DNA of 64,000 nucleotides from an uncultured Clostridia bacterium. Lineage in GTDB: Bacteria > Bacillota > Clostridia > UMGS1883. The notes under the pieces were generated by a model, which saw only the letters and a list, made by a program, of their open reading frames with translations, made no database searches and was not told the origin of the DNA. The stretch covers positions 62,001 to 126,000 of the forward strand of contig CAKSFM010000001.1 of NCBI GenBank assembly GCA_934454525.1, in the 5' to 3' direction. The position numbers and the translations under genes are program-made. This document shows positions 19,198-28,171 of the stretch, in pieces. Within the stretch, counting starts at the first letter, position 1. Each line of letters opens with the position of its first letter.

Positions 19198-19234
19198 AAT
19201 AAAAAAGCTGCGGCAATCATTTTATTACCACAGC
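19198..19234 (-). terminator. Intrinsic terminator/attenuator in the cobalamin leader
   Basis: On the minus strand an 11-bp stem (GCTGTGGTAAT with ATTGCCGCAGC, two G-U pairs) and a short loop are followed by a T-run (TTTTTTATTT). It lies between the cobalamin riboswitch and the first ORF, where a transcription attenuator is expected. Confidence 0.75.
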
Positions 19235-19309
19235 AGAGTATTTCTGTGTCTGTCACAATTTGATTTACGCATAAATCAAAACTGCTGCCCATTTGCACGG
19301 GCAACACCG

Positions 19310-19505
19310 AAGCAGGTCTTCTGACTCGTGTTCCCGGCATAGCTATGCCTGTGCTTATTTCCTGCCTTCTCAGTTTCCCAATGACCGGTTTTCACCGACG
19401 GAAATAAGCAAAACACATACAGCGACTGGTATCGTTCGGGATTTGCACCCGCTTCCCTTTTCACCTGTCGCGCCTTAAATGCGGCACGGCAGGCACTTCG
19501 TGTGA
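19310..19505 (-). ncRNA. Cobalamin riboswitch
   Basis: Read on the minus strand, the region has the conserved blocks of an adenosylcobalamin-type riboswitch in order: GGTGAAAAGGGAAG, GGGTGCAAATCCCG, a central junction with ATTGGGAAACTGAG, and the 3' end GAGTCAGAAGACCTGC. It lies 200 nt upstream of the SLH/DUF4430 gene with an attenuator between. By family precedent it should switch the operon off when adenosylcobalamin is plentiful. Confidence 0.93.
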
Positions 19506-19517
19506 TTTATTAAATTC

Positions 19518-19546
19518 ATAGTATCATATTATCGGAAGCAAGTCAA
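19518..19546 (-). promoter_or_regulatory. Sigma-A type promoter of the cobalamin operon
   Basis: On the minus strand TTGACT (19546-19541) and TACTAT (19523-19518) are separated by 17 nt, immediately before the riboswitch. Position and spacing fit a vegetative promoter. Confidence 0.68.
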
Positions 19547-19603
19547 TAATAAAGTGTGCGGATATATATTTCCGGCAGCTCAATACTGACGCACCTGTTT
19601 GTT

Positions 19604-20512
19604 TTAAAGAGCGCTTTGCGTGTCGTTCGGATCGCCGTTTATTGCAAGGCCATATTCATGCGACCAGTCCATTCCGCGGTACTGTGCCGCACGTTCATCT
19701 TTTTCAATGAAATCCATCAGCAAATCAAGCATTTCCTTTGTCCATGTGTTTTTATCAATCTGCGCCGTTGTGAACTTATTGAGCGTTATCATCTCAAAAC
19801 CGAACAAATCCTTAACCTGAGTTTTTGCCGCTCCGCCGACAACCTCCTCAACCAGATGGCTCGGAATGAACAAAACTCCGCCGCCCGCTCCGAAAACAAC
19901 ATCTCCCGGCAAGCAGATTGCATTTCCTATCCGCGTTGCCGTATTGTATCCCGTCATGATAAAATCACGAATCGGTGTAGGATCAATCCCCCTATAATAG
20001 ACTTGCGTATTTTCAACCTTTTTCATCTGCTCCGTATCGCGGATTCCGCCCCAGATAACAGCGCCGCCGTTTTCATTTTTCGTCTTATTTTTAAGTGCAG
20101 TTGTAAGATTACCGCCAAGAAATGTTCCCTTATAAATCTTATCGTACATATCAATTACAGGAACATCCCCCTCTTTAAGATTGTCTATAACCCATTGATT
20201 ATATGTTCCCGTTCTGTTTTCGTTCTTTCCGATTCCCTTAACCACTTCATCGAGGTCAGGGCGGTAAGGGCAGTATGTTGCAGTAACTGCTCTGCCGATG
20301 AGCTTTCTTCCGTCATCATGAAGCGTATGAAACCGCCCCTCAAACTGGCTTTCATAGCCTTTTACAAAAATCGGCTTCCAGACTTCCTCAAGCGTGAGCG
20401 TTTTAAGCGCTTTCAAATATTTTTCGTCAACCTTTGGTCTGCCGTCATCAAACCTTTCACCCGTCCACTGCGGTGTGAGCGCGATTATTTCTTCCCTGTC
20501 GTTAAAGTGCAT
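19604..20512 (-). CDS. RraA-family aldolase/decarboxylase-like protein
   Basis: This 302-residue protein has the RraA fold signature ICLPGDVVFGAGGGVLFIP near residues 200-218, preceded by VIWGGIRDTEQMKK where family members place substrate and metal residues. RraA-like proteins outside enterobacteria are commonly HMG/CHA aldolases or oxaloacetate decarboxylases on small keto-acids, not RNase E regulators. It is longer than the usual 160-220 residues because of an N-terminal extension. It is the last gene of the uronate operon, 15 nt after uxuA, so it may act on a keto-acid from hexuronate breakdown. Reaction unproven. Confidence 0.72.
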   Translation of the reverse strand: MHFNDREEIIALTPQWTGERFDDGRPKVDEKYLKALKTLTLEEVWKPIFVKGYESQFEGRFHTLHDDGRKLIGRAVTATYCPYRPDLDEVVKGIGKNENRTGTYNQWVIDNLKEGDVPVIDMYDKIYKGTFLGGNLTTALKNKTKNENGGAVIWGGIRDTEQMKKVENTQVYYRGIDPTPIRDFIMTGYNTATRIGNAICLPGDVVFGAGGGVLFIPSHLVEEVVGGAAKTQVKDLFGFEMITLNKFTTAQIDKNTWTKEMLDLLMDFIEKDERAAQYRGMDWSHEYGLAINGDPNDTQSAL

Positions 20513-20527
20513 TATTTTTCCTCTTTT

Positions 20528-21484
20528 CTACTCAAGCGTTATGCCGCTGCCCTCGGCTATTCCGCGGATATAACCCACCGCAAACAGATTTCCGAGGATT
20601 GTATAACCCGTGTTTTCCTTCCCCTCTCCCGCCATTGAGGGGGTGTGATCCGGTCTCACAAGACAGTCCGGGGCAATCTTCTGCGCAGCCTGCATAAGCT
20701 TCGCCATATCTGTCGGTCCGTTATCGTGAAATGTTTCCCGGAAATTTTCCGCTGTGCCGACGGAATCCCGAAAATGCAAAAAGAAAAGCTTTTCGGAAAA
20801 CTCCTCCATAAGCGCGAACACATCTTCCCCCATCATATTGAATGTTGCCTGGCAAAATGTGATTCCGTGCGACGGACTGTCGGTGATGCTCATCGCTCTT
20901 CGGTATGCATCCGCATTAATAAAAATGCGGGAGTATCCCAAAAGCTCCGGAATCGGCGGATCATCAGGGTGAAGTCCCATTTTAACGCCTGCTTTTTCCG
21001 CTGCCGGCATAACTTTCTTTATGAAATATTCGTAATTGCTCCACATTTCTTCGCTCGTTATCTTAAGCGTTTTTTTCGCGGCATGATTTATATTGAATCC
21101 GCTTGAAACGGCGCCGCCGCGCTCCTTAAGGTCAACATCGGTTCTGTACCACCCTATGCCGCCCATGAAATTGTAACAAATAAGCTCTATCCCAAGCTTT
21201 CCCATGTTTTCGAGCATGGCGCAGTATTTTTCAATGTCCTCATCTCTGCCGGGAAGTCCGAGTTTAATGCGTGACATATCAAACTCATCGCCCTCCAATG
21301 CGTAAAGCTTAAAGCCTGCCGAGGCGAATTCATCGCGGATTTCACGGAGTGACTGATAATCATACGGCGCATTTTTTCCGCTCAGCTCGGGCGCAGCTTT
21401 TGTGATGGCATAATTCACGCCAAGCTGCCGCGCAAGGTCCCACTGTATGTTTTTCTTTGCCGGCAGCATCATTCCCAGTTTCAT
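20528..21484 (-). CDS. uxuA: Mannonate dehydratase
   Basis: UxuA converts D-mannonate to 2-keto-3-deoxygluconate. The 318-residue protein has family blocks: MKLGMMLPAKKNIQWDLARQ at the start, CYNFMGGIGWYRTD in the middle, GLHPDDPPIPELLGYSRI with metal-site His and Asp, GITFCQATFN, LHFRDSVGT and LVRPDHTPSM near the C-terminus. It is somewhat shorter than the 350-390 residues of typical UxuA but has all recognised motifs. It sits directly after uxuB and uxaC, giving the standard glucuronate route order. Confidence 0.92.
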   Translation of the reverse strand: MKLGMMLPAKKNIQWDLARQLGVNYAITKAAPELSGKNAPYDYQSLREIRDEFASAGFKLYALEGDEFDMSRIKLGLPGRDEDIEKYCAMLENMGKLGIELICYNFMGGIGWYRTDVDLKERGGAVSSGFNINHAAKKTLKITSEEMWSNYEYFIKKVMPAAEKAGVKMGLHPDDPPIPELLGYSRIFINADAYRRAMSITDSPSHGITFCQATFNMMGEDVFALMEEFSEKLFFLHFRDSVGTAENFRETFHDNGPTDMAKLMQAAQKIAPDCLVRPDHTPSMAGEGKENTGYTILGNLFAVGYIRGIAEGSGITLE

Positions 21485-21500
21485 AACAACCCTCCTTTGT

Positions 21501-22349
21501 TTATACTCCGCTTCGTGTTAAAAATCCGCCGTCAATTGCCACCGTGATTCCCGTCACAAATGCTGACGCGCGGTCATCAAGCAGCCAGCGCATGCAGCCG
21601 AGCAAATCGCTCGCATTGCCGAATCTTCCCATCGGAGTATGGTCAATAACCTTTTGTCCGCGCGGAGAAAGACCGGTTTCCGGAGTTCCCAAAAACTTAA
21701 TGCTGCGCTCATTCACAAAAAATCCCGGAGCAATTGCATTTACCCGAATCCCCGCCGGAGCAAGATAAGCCGCCAGCCATTTCGTCATACTGACAACCGC
21801 GCCCTTGCTCATTGCATATGCCGGAACCTTTGTAAGCGGACAATAACTGTTCATTGACGCAAAGTTGACAATCGAACCGCTGCCGCTGCGCGCCATCAGT
21901 TTGCCGAAAGCGCGCGTCGGAATAATGCTGCCAATTGTATTTGTTTTGATAACATTCTCAAATGCGCTTATGTCAAGGTTGAAAAAACCCCTGAAGTTTT
22001 CTTTTTCAACCCCCTCCTCTTCATGCGGAACATATGCCTCCTCCGTTGTCATAACAGCGCTGTTGTTTCCGCCGGCTCCGTTAATCAGGAAATCGCACCT
22101 GTTCCATTTTTGTTCAACCATGGACGCAAGCCTTTCAACCGAGGCTTCATCGGTCACATCGCAGGGGCAAATATCATAATCTCCGCCGTCAGCCGCTATT
22201 TTTTCAGCTGTGCCGGCAAGCTTCTCCTCTGTTCTTCCGACAAGCACCGTCTTAACACCGAGCGATGCAAGATCAATTGCCGCTGCCGAGCAAAGCGTTC
22301 CCCCTGCCCCCGTTACGACAGCAACCTTTCCGTTAAAATATGAATCCAT
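21501..22349 (-). CDS. uxuB: D-mannonate oxidoreductase (fructuronate reductase), SDR type
   Basis: The protein (282 residues) is a short-chain dehydrogenase: VAVVTGAGGTLCSAAA (cofactor site), LINGAGGNN, IVNFASMNSY with catalytic Ser, PAYAMSKGAV with Tyr-x3-Lys, and RVNAIAPGFF. In Bacillus-type Firmicutes the uxuB function is provided by an SDR of this kind, not the long-chain dehydrogenase of E. coli. Flanking uxaC and uxuA support reduction of fructuronate to mannonate. The cofactor loop GAGGTLCSA departs from the usual TGxxxGIG, which is common in this subgroup. Confidence 0.87.
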   Translation of the reverse strand: MDSYFNGKVAVVTGAGGTLCSAAAIDLASLGVKTVLVGRTEEKLAGTAEKIAADGGDYDICPCDVTDEASVERLASMVEQKWNRCDFLINGAGGNNSAVMTTEEAYVPHEEEGVEKENFRGFFNLDISAFENVIKTNTIGSIIPTRAFGKLMARSGSGSIVNFASMNSYCPLTKVPAYAMSKGAVVSMTKWLAAYLAPAGIRVNAIAPGFFVNERSIKFLGTPETGLSPRGQKVIDHTPMGRFGNASDLLGCMRWLLDDRASAFVTGITVAIDGGFLTRSGV

Positions 22350-22354
22350 AACAA

Positions 22355-23716
22355 TTAATCCTCCCTGCGATTTAAAATTTCTTTAATGTTGCCATAGCAA
22401 ATCCTTTTAACAAGATTGCCCATAAGCTCCTTATCCGATGTTATTTCACCACGGTGTGCTTTTTCGCCGAGCCATCCGCAAAGAACGCGGCGAAAATACT
22501 CATGCCGCGAAAAAGAAAGCAGACTGCGCGAATCCGTTGTCATGCCGATAAAAGCCGACAACAGACTGTATTCACTCACCGTATTTAAAACCTCGCGCAT
22601 CCCTCCGAGGTGATCACACCACCACCACGCAGTTCCCTGCGTTACCTTTCCGCGCACTCCCTGTTCGGTAAATGAGCCGCTGAGTATGCTCAACCCGGCA
22701 TTGTCCGACGGATTAAGCGTAAACAAAATCGTTTGCGGAAGCATATCCTTTATTTCAAGATCATTAAGAAATGCCACAATATCGTCAACACTGCATTTTC
22801 CGATTCCGGCATATCCGCCCGTCGGTCCGAAAGCCGCTCTCTTTTTTGCGCTGGTGCGGCGCATTGCTCCTATATGAAGCTGCATGACCCATTTCCGCTC
22901 TGCATATTCACGCGCCAAAATTCTCAGAATATGCGAGCTTAAACATACTTCATCATTGCGGCTTAATACTTCTCCGTTTATAACAGACCGGAAACGTTTT
23001 TCATTCTTTCCGTCATCGCACATATATGCAAATCCGTGGTCAAGTGCATGATCGCAGAATCTGCAGCCTGCTTTATCAAAAGAATCAATTCTTCTTTTAA
23101 CGGCTTCGGAAAAAGTGTTCAAATCAGTGATTTTCATTTCCGAAACAGCTTCAAGCGCGCTTATAAATTCCTTGGCAAGAGGTAAAATCCCGTCAGCACG
23201 CATTGACGGAGCTGCGGCCGGAATTGCCTCAAGCTCCGATACGGATTCCGTTATCGTTCTGCACGGAGCGGCATATTCAACATTAAACATTTTAAAAAAA
23301 CCCAATGCCGAACAATCATCGCTTTTAAGCCGCTCATTTGTTATTTCCCACAGCTGTGCGGCATTTTGCTCACCCGGAATCATATCCGTGCCGAAAACGC
23401 GCTTAAGCTCCAGCAGCGACCAGTCCCATAAAGGATTTCCGATTAAATCCGGAAATGCACCGCACCATTTTTCAAATTTTTCCTGAGCGGACGCACTGCC
23501 CGTGATATATTTTTCGTCAATCCCCAAAATCCGCATTGCTCTGTGTTTGTAAGGATCGCCGAGCAGCCAGATTTCGGCAATATTATCAAATTTCCTGTCA
23601 TTTATCAAATCACTGACATTCAAATGATTATGAAAATCAATAATCGGAAGCTTTTCGGCATAATCATAATAAAGCTCCCTTGATAAAGGCGTTGTCAGAA
23701 GCAAATCTTCATTCAT
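22355..23716 (-). CDS. uxaC: Glucuronate isomerase
   Basis: UxaC isomerises glucuronate to fructuronate (and galacturonate to tagaturonate). The protein (453 residues) has the family metal motif IIDFHNHLN near the start, WDWSLLELKRVFG, WVMQLHIGAMRR, and the C-terminal TDSRSLLSFSRHEYFRRVLCGWLG block. Length and blocks are standard. It lies between the GH39 gene (2-nt gap) and uxuB (5-nt gap) in one operon. Confidence 0.94.
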   Translation of the reverse strand: MNEDLLLTTPLSRELYYDYAEKLPIIDFHNHLNVSDLINDRKFDNIAEIWLLGDPYKHRAMRILGIDEKYITGSASAQEKFEKWCGAFPDLIGNPLWDWSLLELKRVFGTDMIPGEQNAAQLWEITNERLKSDDCSALGFFKMFNVEYAAPCRTITESVSELEAIPAAAPSMRADGILPLAKEFISALEAVSEMKITDLNTFSEAVKRRIDSFDKAGCRFCDHALDHGFAYMCDDGKNEKRFRSVINGEVLSRNDEVCLSSHILRILAREYAERKWVMQLHIGAMRRTSAKKRAAFGPTGGYAGIGKCSVDDIVAFLNDLEIKDMLPQTILFTLNPSDNAGLSILSGSFTEQGVRGKVTQGTAWWWCDHLGGMREVLNTVSEYSLLSAFIGMTTDSRSLLSFSRHEYFRRVLCGWLGEKAHRGEITSDKELMGNLVKRICYGNIKEILNRRED

Positions 23717-23718
23717 AA

Positions 23719-25218
23719 TTATGCCTCCGCCCGCGATTTGCGCGTCAGCTCGATTAAAACAACGCAGTTTCCGCTCAGCGTGACCTGAGAAGAATATTTT
23801 TCGCCCGATGTCACGCCCTCATCGGTTGTATTGATATTTCCCATATTATTAATTTTTTCAATTAAGTCCCCGGTGAGATTTTCCGGGGAACCAATGCTTT
23901 TCCAATAACCGTATGAATTCGATGAATCGGCATTTATTACGCTTCTGCGAACGCAGTATTCATTCTCCAGCCCCGCTATATTCAGCTGCACCGTTTCAGT
24001 TCCGGGATTATCGGACGGATTTTCTCCGCCATTATATAACGCAACAACCACATTTCCGTCCGGGTCAATAGTCGAAATGCAGTTTTCGCCGTCATTTTTC
24101 AAAAGAGTTGTTCCCAGCTTTGAAGAAAGCACAAAACCGTTATAAATAGGCTTTGCAAAGCCGCTTTTTGTAAAGAAGCTTCTGTATCCGTCAAAGTCAA
24201 ATTTTGATTTATGCTGACCCGATAAGCAGAGCAGCATCCTTGCCGGGCATGCGTCTGCATGAAGCATCAAATCAATCAGACGGAAATAGAATGCCGGGAA
24301 AAATTCATTCTCGCGCAGTTCCATAAGAGGATTTTTTTTAATGCTCAGAAATCCTCCTGCGGCAGCGCCCCACTCGTCAATGATTATTTCCTTTTCGCCC
24401 AAACCCGCTTCTCTTATGGCAGAATCAACCACCCTGACAACATTTTTAATATTGGACGGCGTAATTTTTCCGTTTGTACCCTCGTAAGGCAAATCCGCAT
24501 ATGCGTGAATCGTCACAAAATCAAGTCTTGTTCCGCTTTCTGCAATATGATTTACAAATCCGCGGATAAAGCTGATGCAAAAGGCAGCCGAGGGACCTCC
24601 GACCTTCAGCTGCGGTGAAGCGCGGAAAAACGCGCGTTCAAAGCTGTCGTAAAGCTTTATGTATTCATCAAGCTTGTCATGACCGTTTCTTTCAAGATAT
24701 TTAAAACAAGTCTCGGACGAAACCCAGTATTCATGATCCGGCTCATTCCAACAGTGAAACCGCCAGTTTTTCAGTCTTTCAATTCCGTAGCGTGAAATAA
24801 GATGCATTGCATAGCTATAGCAAACCTCTTCCCATAAGGCGTAGTCTTTCGGAACGGAATTATTCACGCGCTTACCCTTATATCTCGGGATCCCGATATC
24901 GCGCTGCGGCTCGGAAGCAATGGCATCGGGCATGAAATTAATGCAAACCAAAAGGTCAAAGCCTTTGCCGATTAAGTAATCCATTCTTAAATCACCCTCG
25001 GAAAAATCGTAGCACAGATTTCCGTTTTCATCAACCGTGACAATATCCTCAAGCATGGCATAGATGCGCATAAAAGACGCAGCATTGTCGGACGCAATCC
25101 TTTCTGTCACAGCTTTTCCCCAATCATCCTCAATGGCGTCTGTCGGATGAAAGTGCACACAGTTCCAAAAGTTATTTACCGTCTTGTCTTTCTCTTTTAC
25201 GTTAACATTAATTTTCAT
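23719..25218 (-). CDS. Glycoside hydrolase family 39-like enzyme
   Basis: This 499-residue protein is a (beta/alpha)8 glycosidase of clan GH-A. The acid/base Glu lies in FHCWNEPDHEYW (about residue 173) and the nucleophile Glu in EIIIDEWGAA (about residue 280). The N-terminal NNFWNCVHFHPTDA and the C-terminal beta-sandwich (SSKLGTTLLK, VVALYNGGENP) match GH39 beta-xylosidase/alpha-iduronidase-like proteins. No signal peptide is present, so it should act in the cytoplasm on imported oligosaccharides. Being first in a glucuronate operon suggests it releases uronic acid from a glycan fragment. The exact linkage is unknown. Confidence 0.8.
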   Translation of the reverse strand: MKINVNVKEKDKTVNNFWNCVHFHPTDAIEDDWGKAVTERIASDNAASFMRIYAMLEDIVTVDENGNLCYDFSEGDLRMDYLIGKGFDLLVCINFMPDAIASEPQRDIGIPRYKGKRVNNSVPKDYALWEEVCYSYAMHLISRYGIERLKNWRFHCWNEPDHEYWVSSETCFKYLERNGHDKLDEYIKLYDSFERAFFRASPQLKVGGPSAAFCISFIRGFVNHIAESGTRLDFVTIHAYADLPYEGTNGKITPSNIKNVVRVVDSAIREAGLGEKEIIIDEWGAAAGGFLSIKKNPLMELRENEFFPAFYFRLIDLMLHADACPARMLLCLSGQHKSKFDFDGYRSFFTKSGFAKPIYNGFVLSSKLGTTLLKNDGENCISTIDPDGNVVVALYNGGENPSDNPGTETVQLNIAGLENEYCVRRSVINADSSNSYGYWKSIGSPENLTGDLIEKINNMGNINTTDEGVTSGEKYSSQVTLSGNCVVLIELTRKSRAEA

Positions 25219-25429
25219 CTTTGTTTTTCCATCCTCTGCAACATATTTTGATCCATAGTTTGATTATACTTTTTTTTAAATCTTCTTCAAGTAGGTTTTT
25301 TAAGTAAAAGAATCATCTTTTTAAGATTTGCCAAAAAAGCAGGGATGTATTTTAACAGCCTGAAACGGCTTTCCGCTTCTGCCCGGAATTCCGAACACCA
25401 TAACGGACAGCCATGCCGCGTACAAAATT

Positions 25430-25490
25430 CCCCGAAAATAATATGCACATCAAAAGTACAACGCTTTTGATGTGCATATTATTTTCGGGG
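25430..25490. repeat. Perfect 27-bp inverted repeat (long hairpin)
   Basis: Two perfect 27-nt arms (25430-25456 and 25464-25490) are separated by 7 nt. It sits in the 280-bp gap upstream of the GH39 operon, next to a MITE-like element. The stem is much longer than a normal terminator. It may be a mobile hairpin repeat. The rest of 25219-25497 shows only AT-rich sequence with no clear promoter. Confidence 0.8.
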
Positions 25491-25583
25491 ATGGTTTTTA
25501 ATTAAAGTCAAATGAAAACAGATTTGTGCTTCGGCTTGCTCCCCAATTTGACAGGAGCTTCAGAGTTATTCGCCTGACATTTT

Positions 25584-25861
25584 TAGGCATAACAGACTCG
25601 AACCCCATGCGGTTCAAAAAGGCAAATTTGTCGCAATAATGCGTTAAAATGCTCGTTAATAGATAAACTATTAACTGCGCTTTTGCCTTTTCTTGCAAAA
25701 AATTTGCTCTTTTTGAACTCGCAGACCCAATGCACCGAAAAATTTTTGTTCAGATGTTCTTGCAGGGTGAAGCAAGGCTTGTCGCCTTGCAAATCCCGAA
25801 AGAACGGCTGAGCGGAAATTTAACAAGCATTGGGCGCATGTGTTCGAGCCTGTTATGCCTA
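25584..25861. repeat. MITE-like element with about 20-bp terminal inverted repeats
   Basis: The left end TAGGCATAACAGACTCGAAC matches the reverse complement of the right end, TAGGCATAACAGGCTCGAAC, with one mismatch over 20 nt. The right-hand 80 nt recur at 62717-62800 (same GCGCCCAATGCTTGTTAAAT and CCGCTCAGCCGTTCTTTCGG sequences). No convincing ORF is inside. The right end truncates the C-terminus of the FAD-oxidoreductase pseudogene. No clear target duplication is visible. Confidence 0.72.
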
Positions 25862-27002
25862 CCTATATCAAAATGGTACGCCCTTTTTATATTGTCCTTA
25901 TAACGGAAGCTCTCTTCTTCCCCCGATTCGGACTCAACCGTCAGTTCAAATTCACGGCAGAGAGTTTCGGGCATGTGCGTCTGCGGACTTGAAAGCAGTA
26001 TGTTTGACCGCGTTGCATGAGTTCTTTCCGTCAGATTCCCCGGAAGCGTTAACCTGTTCAAATCGCTGTCAAAAACAATATGTACGCTGTTAATCATTTC
26101 CGGCGCAGAAAATCTGTACTCTGCACACTCCCCGTTTTCGATGCTTATACCGCACTCTTTTGCCGCATATATTCTGTTAGGGCGATCTTCACCGTTTTTC
26201 AGCAAGTCACTTCCGCCGGTAACCGGGGTGTTTTTACAAAGCTCCGAAATTCCGCTTCACCTATCGTATCGGTATTTCCGCCAAGCTCAAGATACCAAAA
26301 ATTTTCCTCCGTGTTATATAAATCCATGGGTCTGTTTTTAAAGTCTTCATCCGTTAATTTCTTCGCAAATCCGGGAGGGGTGAATTTAACAGGTTTTTCG
26401 GTTTCTCTGCCCTGCAAAAGGCACGTTGTACCCATTACCTTTGTGTCAGCGGCTTTAACATGCGTGTTCACCCCGAATTCATCGGCACATTCACGCCCGA
26501 GCCTGAAATCTGCTCCGGTAAGAGGTGCAAGGATGCTGTCTCCCGAGCAGTCGGCAAAGGACTTTGCTTCTATATCAAAAAATTTCTGTGTTGTGAGCTG
26601 ATATGCGCTGACCGATTCAATTTCAATTGTTCTGCCGTGACCATATTCACCGGAATTGCAGCTTGCGTCCATACAGGTGCAGTTTAATAACAAAGTAATG
26701 TTTTTTTCCCTTTTTACAAAGTCATAAAGCAATGCATCCCATATATGATAATTTTTTGTGGGATTTTTTTGCAGATTTTCAAGCATTATTTCTTCAATAA
26801 TTCCCGTTTCCCTGTTATTATCGCCCTGTGCACCGCAAACCCACATTCTGACCTCTGATGACGCATTGCCGCCGAGTACCGGTCTTTCGTGCACCAATAC
26901 CACTTTTATTCCCTCACGCGCCGCAGCTATGGCAGTGCAGATTCCCGCCATTCCTCCGCCTACCACGCATAAATCAGCCGTCAGTTTTTCCCTTTTCAGC
27001 AT
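25862..27002 (-). pseudogene. Degraded FAD-dependent oxidoreductase
   Basis: From ATG 27002 the frame encodes a clear FAD site (DLCVVGGGMAGICTAIAAAR, then VLGGNASSEVRMW) as in PF12831-type FAD oxidoreductases near glycan operons. The frame stops at 26199. A second minus-strand frame (26205 downwards) continues with the family's C-terminal beta domain (NSVHIVFDSDLNR, ETLCREFELTVES). About 200-300 residues that normally lie between are missing. The second frame is then cut at 25861 by the MITE-like element. An internal deletion, a frameshift and an insertion together mark it as dead. It lies just upstream of the uronate operon and was probably once part of it. Confidence 0.8.
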
Positions 27003-27199
27003 AATTACACCTCTTGTCCGGGCATGACAGCTCATGCCCATAATATCGCCCATAATATCGCACATACTATAGCACTCATATCCAATATATGCAAGCTTTT
27101 TTTGAGCATTTACGCAGAATTGTGCTATAAAAAGCTTTTATGCTGCACTTAAATTAAAATGGAAAATTTTTGAATTTTTTTATTATTCGTTCCTTGTTG

Positions 27200-27231
27200 T
27201 GACAAATTTCACGGCAGCCGTCCATTATAAT
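27200..27231 (+). promoter_or_regulatory. Possible Spo0A-activated promoter of spoIIGA-sigE
   Basis: TATAAT at 27226-27231 lies 20 nt before the spoIIGA start. The nearest -35-like sequence (TTGTGA) is 23 nt away, too far for ordinary sigma-A use. A TGACAAA (27200-27206) matches the Spo0A box TGNCGAA at 6 of 7 positions. B. subtilis spoIIG has a similarly stretched spacer and is activated by Spo0A. Confidence 0.42.
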
Positions 27232-27250
27232 AATTTATGGGTGATTAATT

Positions 27251-28144
27251 GTGCCGACAGTTTACATAGATGTTTTATTTGCTGTTAATCTTCTTATAAA
27301 TTATCTGCTCCTGCATGCCTGCTGCATGCTCAGCGGCTTAAAAAAGGGGCGGCTGCGCATGGCATTCGGGGCGTTTGTCGGGGCGGCATACGCGGTTTTG
27401 GTTTTCTTCCCAGATTTTTCCGTGCTTTACACAACCGTAAGCAAAATGCTTGTATCAATGGTAATCGTTGCGGCATCGTTTCCGTTTTATTCACTGCGAA
27501 GCTACATAAAGGCGCTGCTTATTTTTTACATGGTATCGTTTGGATTCGGCGGCTGTGTGCTTGGGATTTTTTGCTTCACGGATATCGGAGCGCGGCTCGG
27601 CGCTATTTACTCGAACGGAGTTTTATATTTTAACCTGCCATGGACAATACTTGCGGTTTCGGGAATTGTATTTTACATTGCCGTTAAACTTTGCGGATTT
27701 TTCTCGGCACGGCTGCGCTGCGGAAGCAATCTCAGAAAAAAACTCCGCCTGTGTTTAGGCAGCAACAGCGCCGAGGTTACCGCCCTGCTCGACACAGGCA
27801 ATTCTCTGGTTGACCCCGTGACGCTCAGTCCCGTTATAATCGCGGAATATAAATCAATAAAAACGCTTTTTCCCGAAGATATCAGAAGCGGACTTGACCG
27901 CATCGGAAGCGACAACCTCACATGGATAATGGAAGAGGTTTCGCAAAAAGGTCTGCGGGTGCGGCTCATTCCCTTTTCATCGCTCGGCAGAGAGAACGGA
28001 ATGTTGCTCGGCTTCGTTCCCGACCGTGCCGAAATCCGCGATGACTGCGGCGTCCGCGTACTTGACAAATGCGTTGTCGGCATTTACGAGCGCCGGCTTT
28101 CCAAAGACAAAAGCTACGGAGCGCTTTTTAATCCATATCTTTAA
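27251..28144 (+). CDS. spoIIGA: Sigma-E processing peptidase SpoIIGA
   Basis: SpoIIGA cleaves pro-sigma-E in the mother cell after a signal from the forespore. The protein (297 residues) has five N-terminal membrane segments and a cytoplasmic aspartic-protease domain with the active-site motif TALLDTGNSLVDP near residue 180. It also has VRLIPFSSLGRENGMLLGF, typical of the family. The start is GTG 27251 with GGGTGATT upstream. It is followed by sigE after 27 nt, the conserved sporulation arrangement. Confidence 0.95.
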   Translation: MPTVYIDVLFAVNLLINYLLLHACCMLSGLKKGRLRMAFGAFVGAAYAVLVFFPDFSVLYTTVSKMLVSMVIVAASFPFYSLRSYIKALLIFYMVSFGFGGCVLGIFCFTDIGARLGAIYSNGVLYFNLPWTILAVSGIVFYIAVKLCGFFSARLRCGSNLRKKLRLCLGSNSAEVTALLDTGNSLVDPVTLSPVIIAEYKSIKTLFPEDIRSGLDRIGSDNLTWIMEEVSQKGLRVRLIPFSSLGRENGMLLGFVPDRAEIRDDCGVRVLDKCVVGIYERRLSKDKSYGALFNPYL

Positions 28145-28171
28145 AATTGAAATGAAAGGCAGAAGAATCCC

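Noticed and set aside
19310..19505. Riboswitch control of the RraA/uxuA operon
   Set aside because: The element reads on the minus strand downstream of that operon and points into the DUF4430 genes, with its own promoter in between.
19556..20638. 360-codon plus-strand frame opposite the RraA/uxuA genes
   Set aside because: No ribosome site or domain; the minus-strand genes are clear family members.
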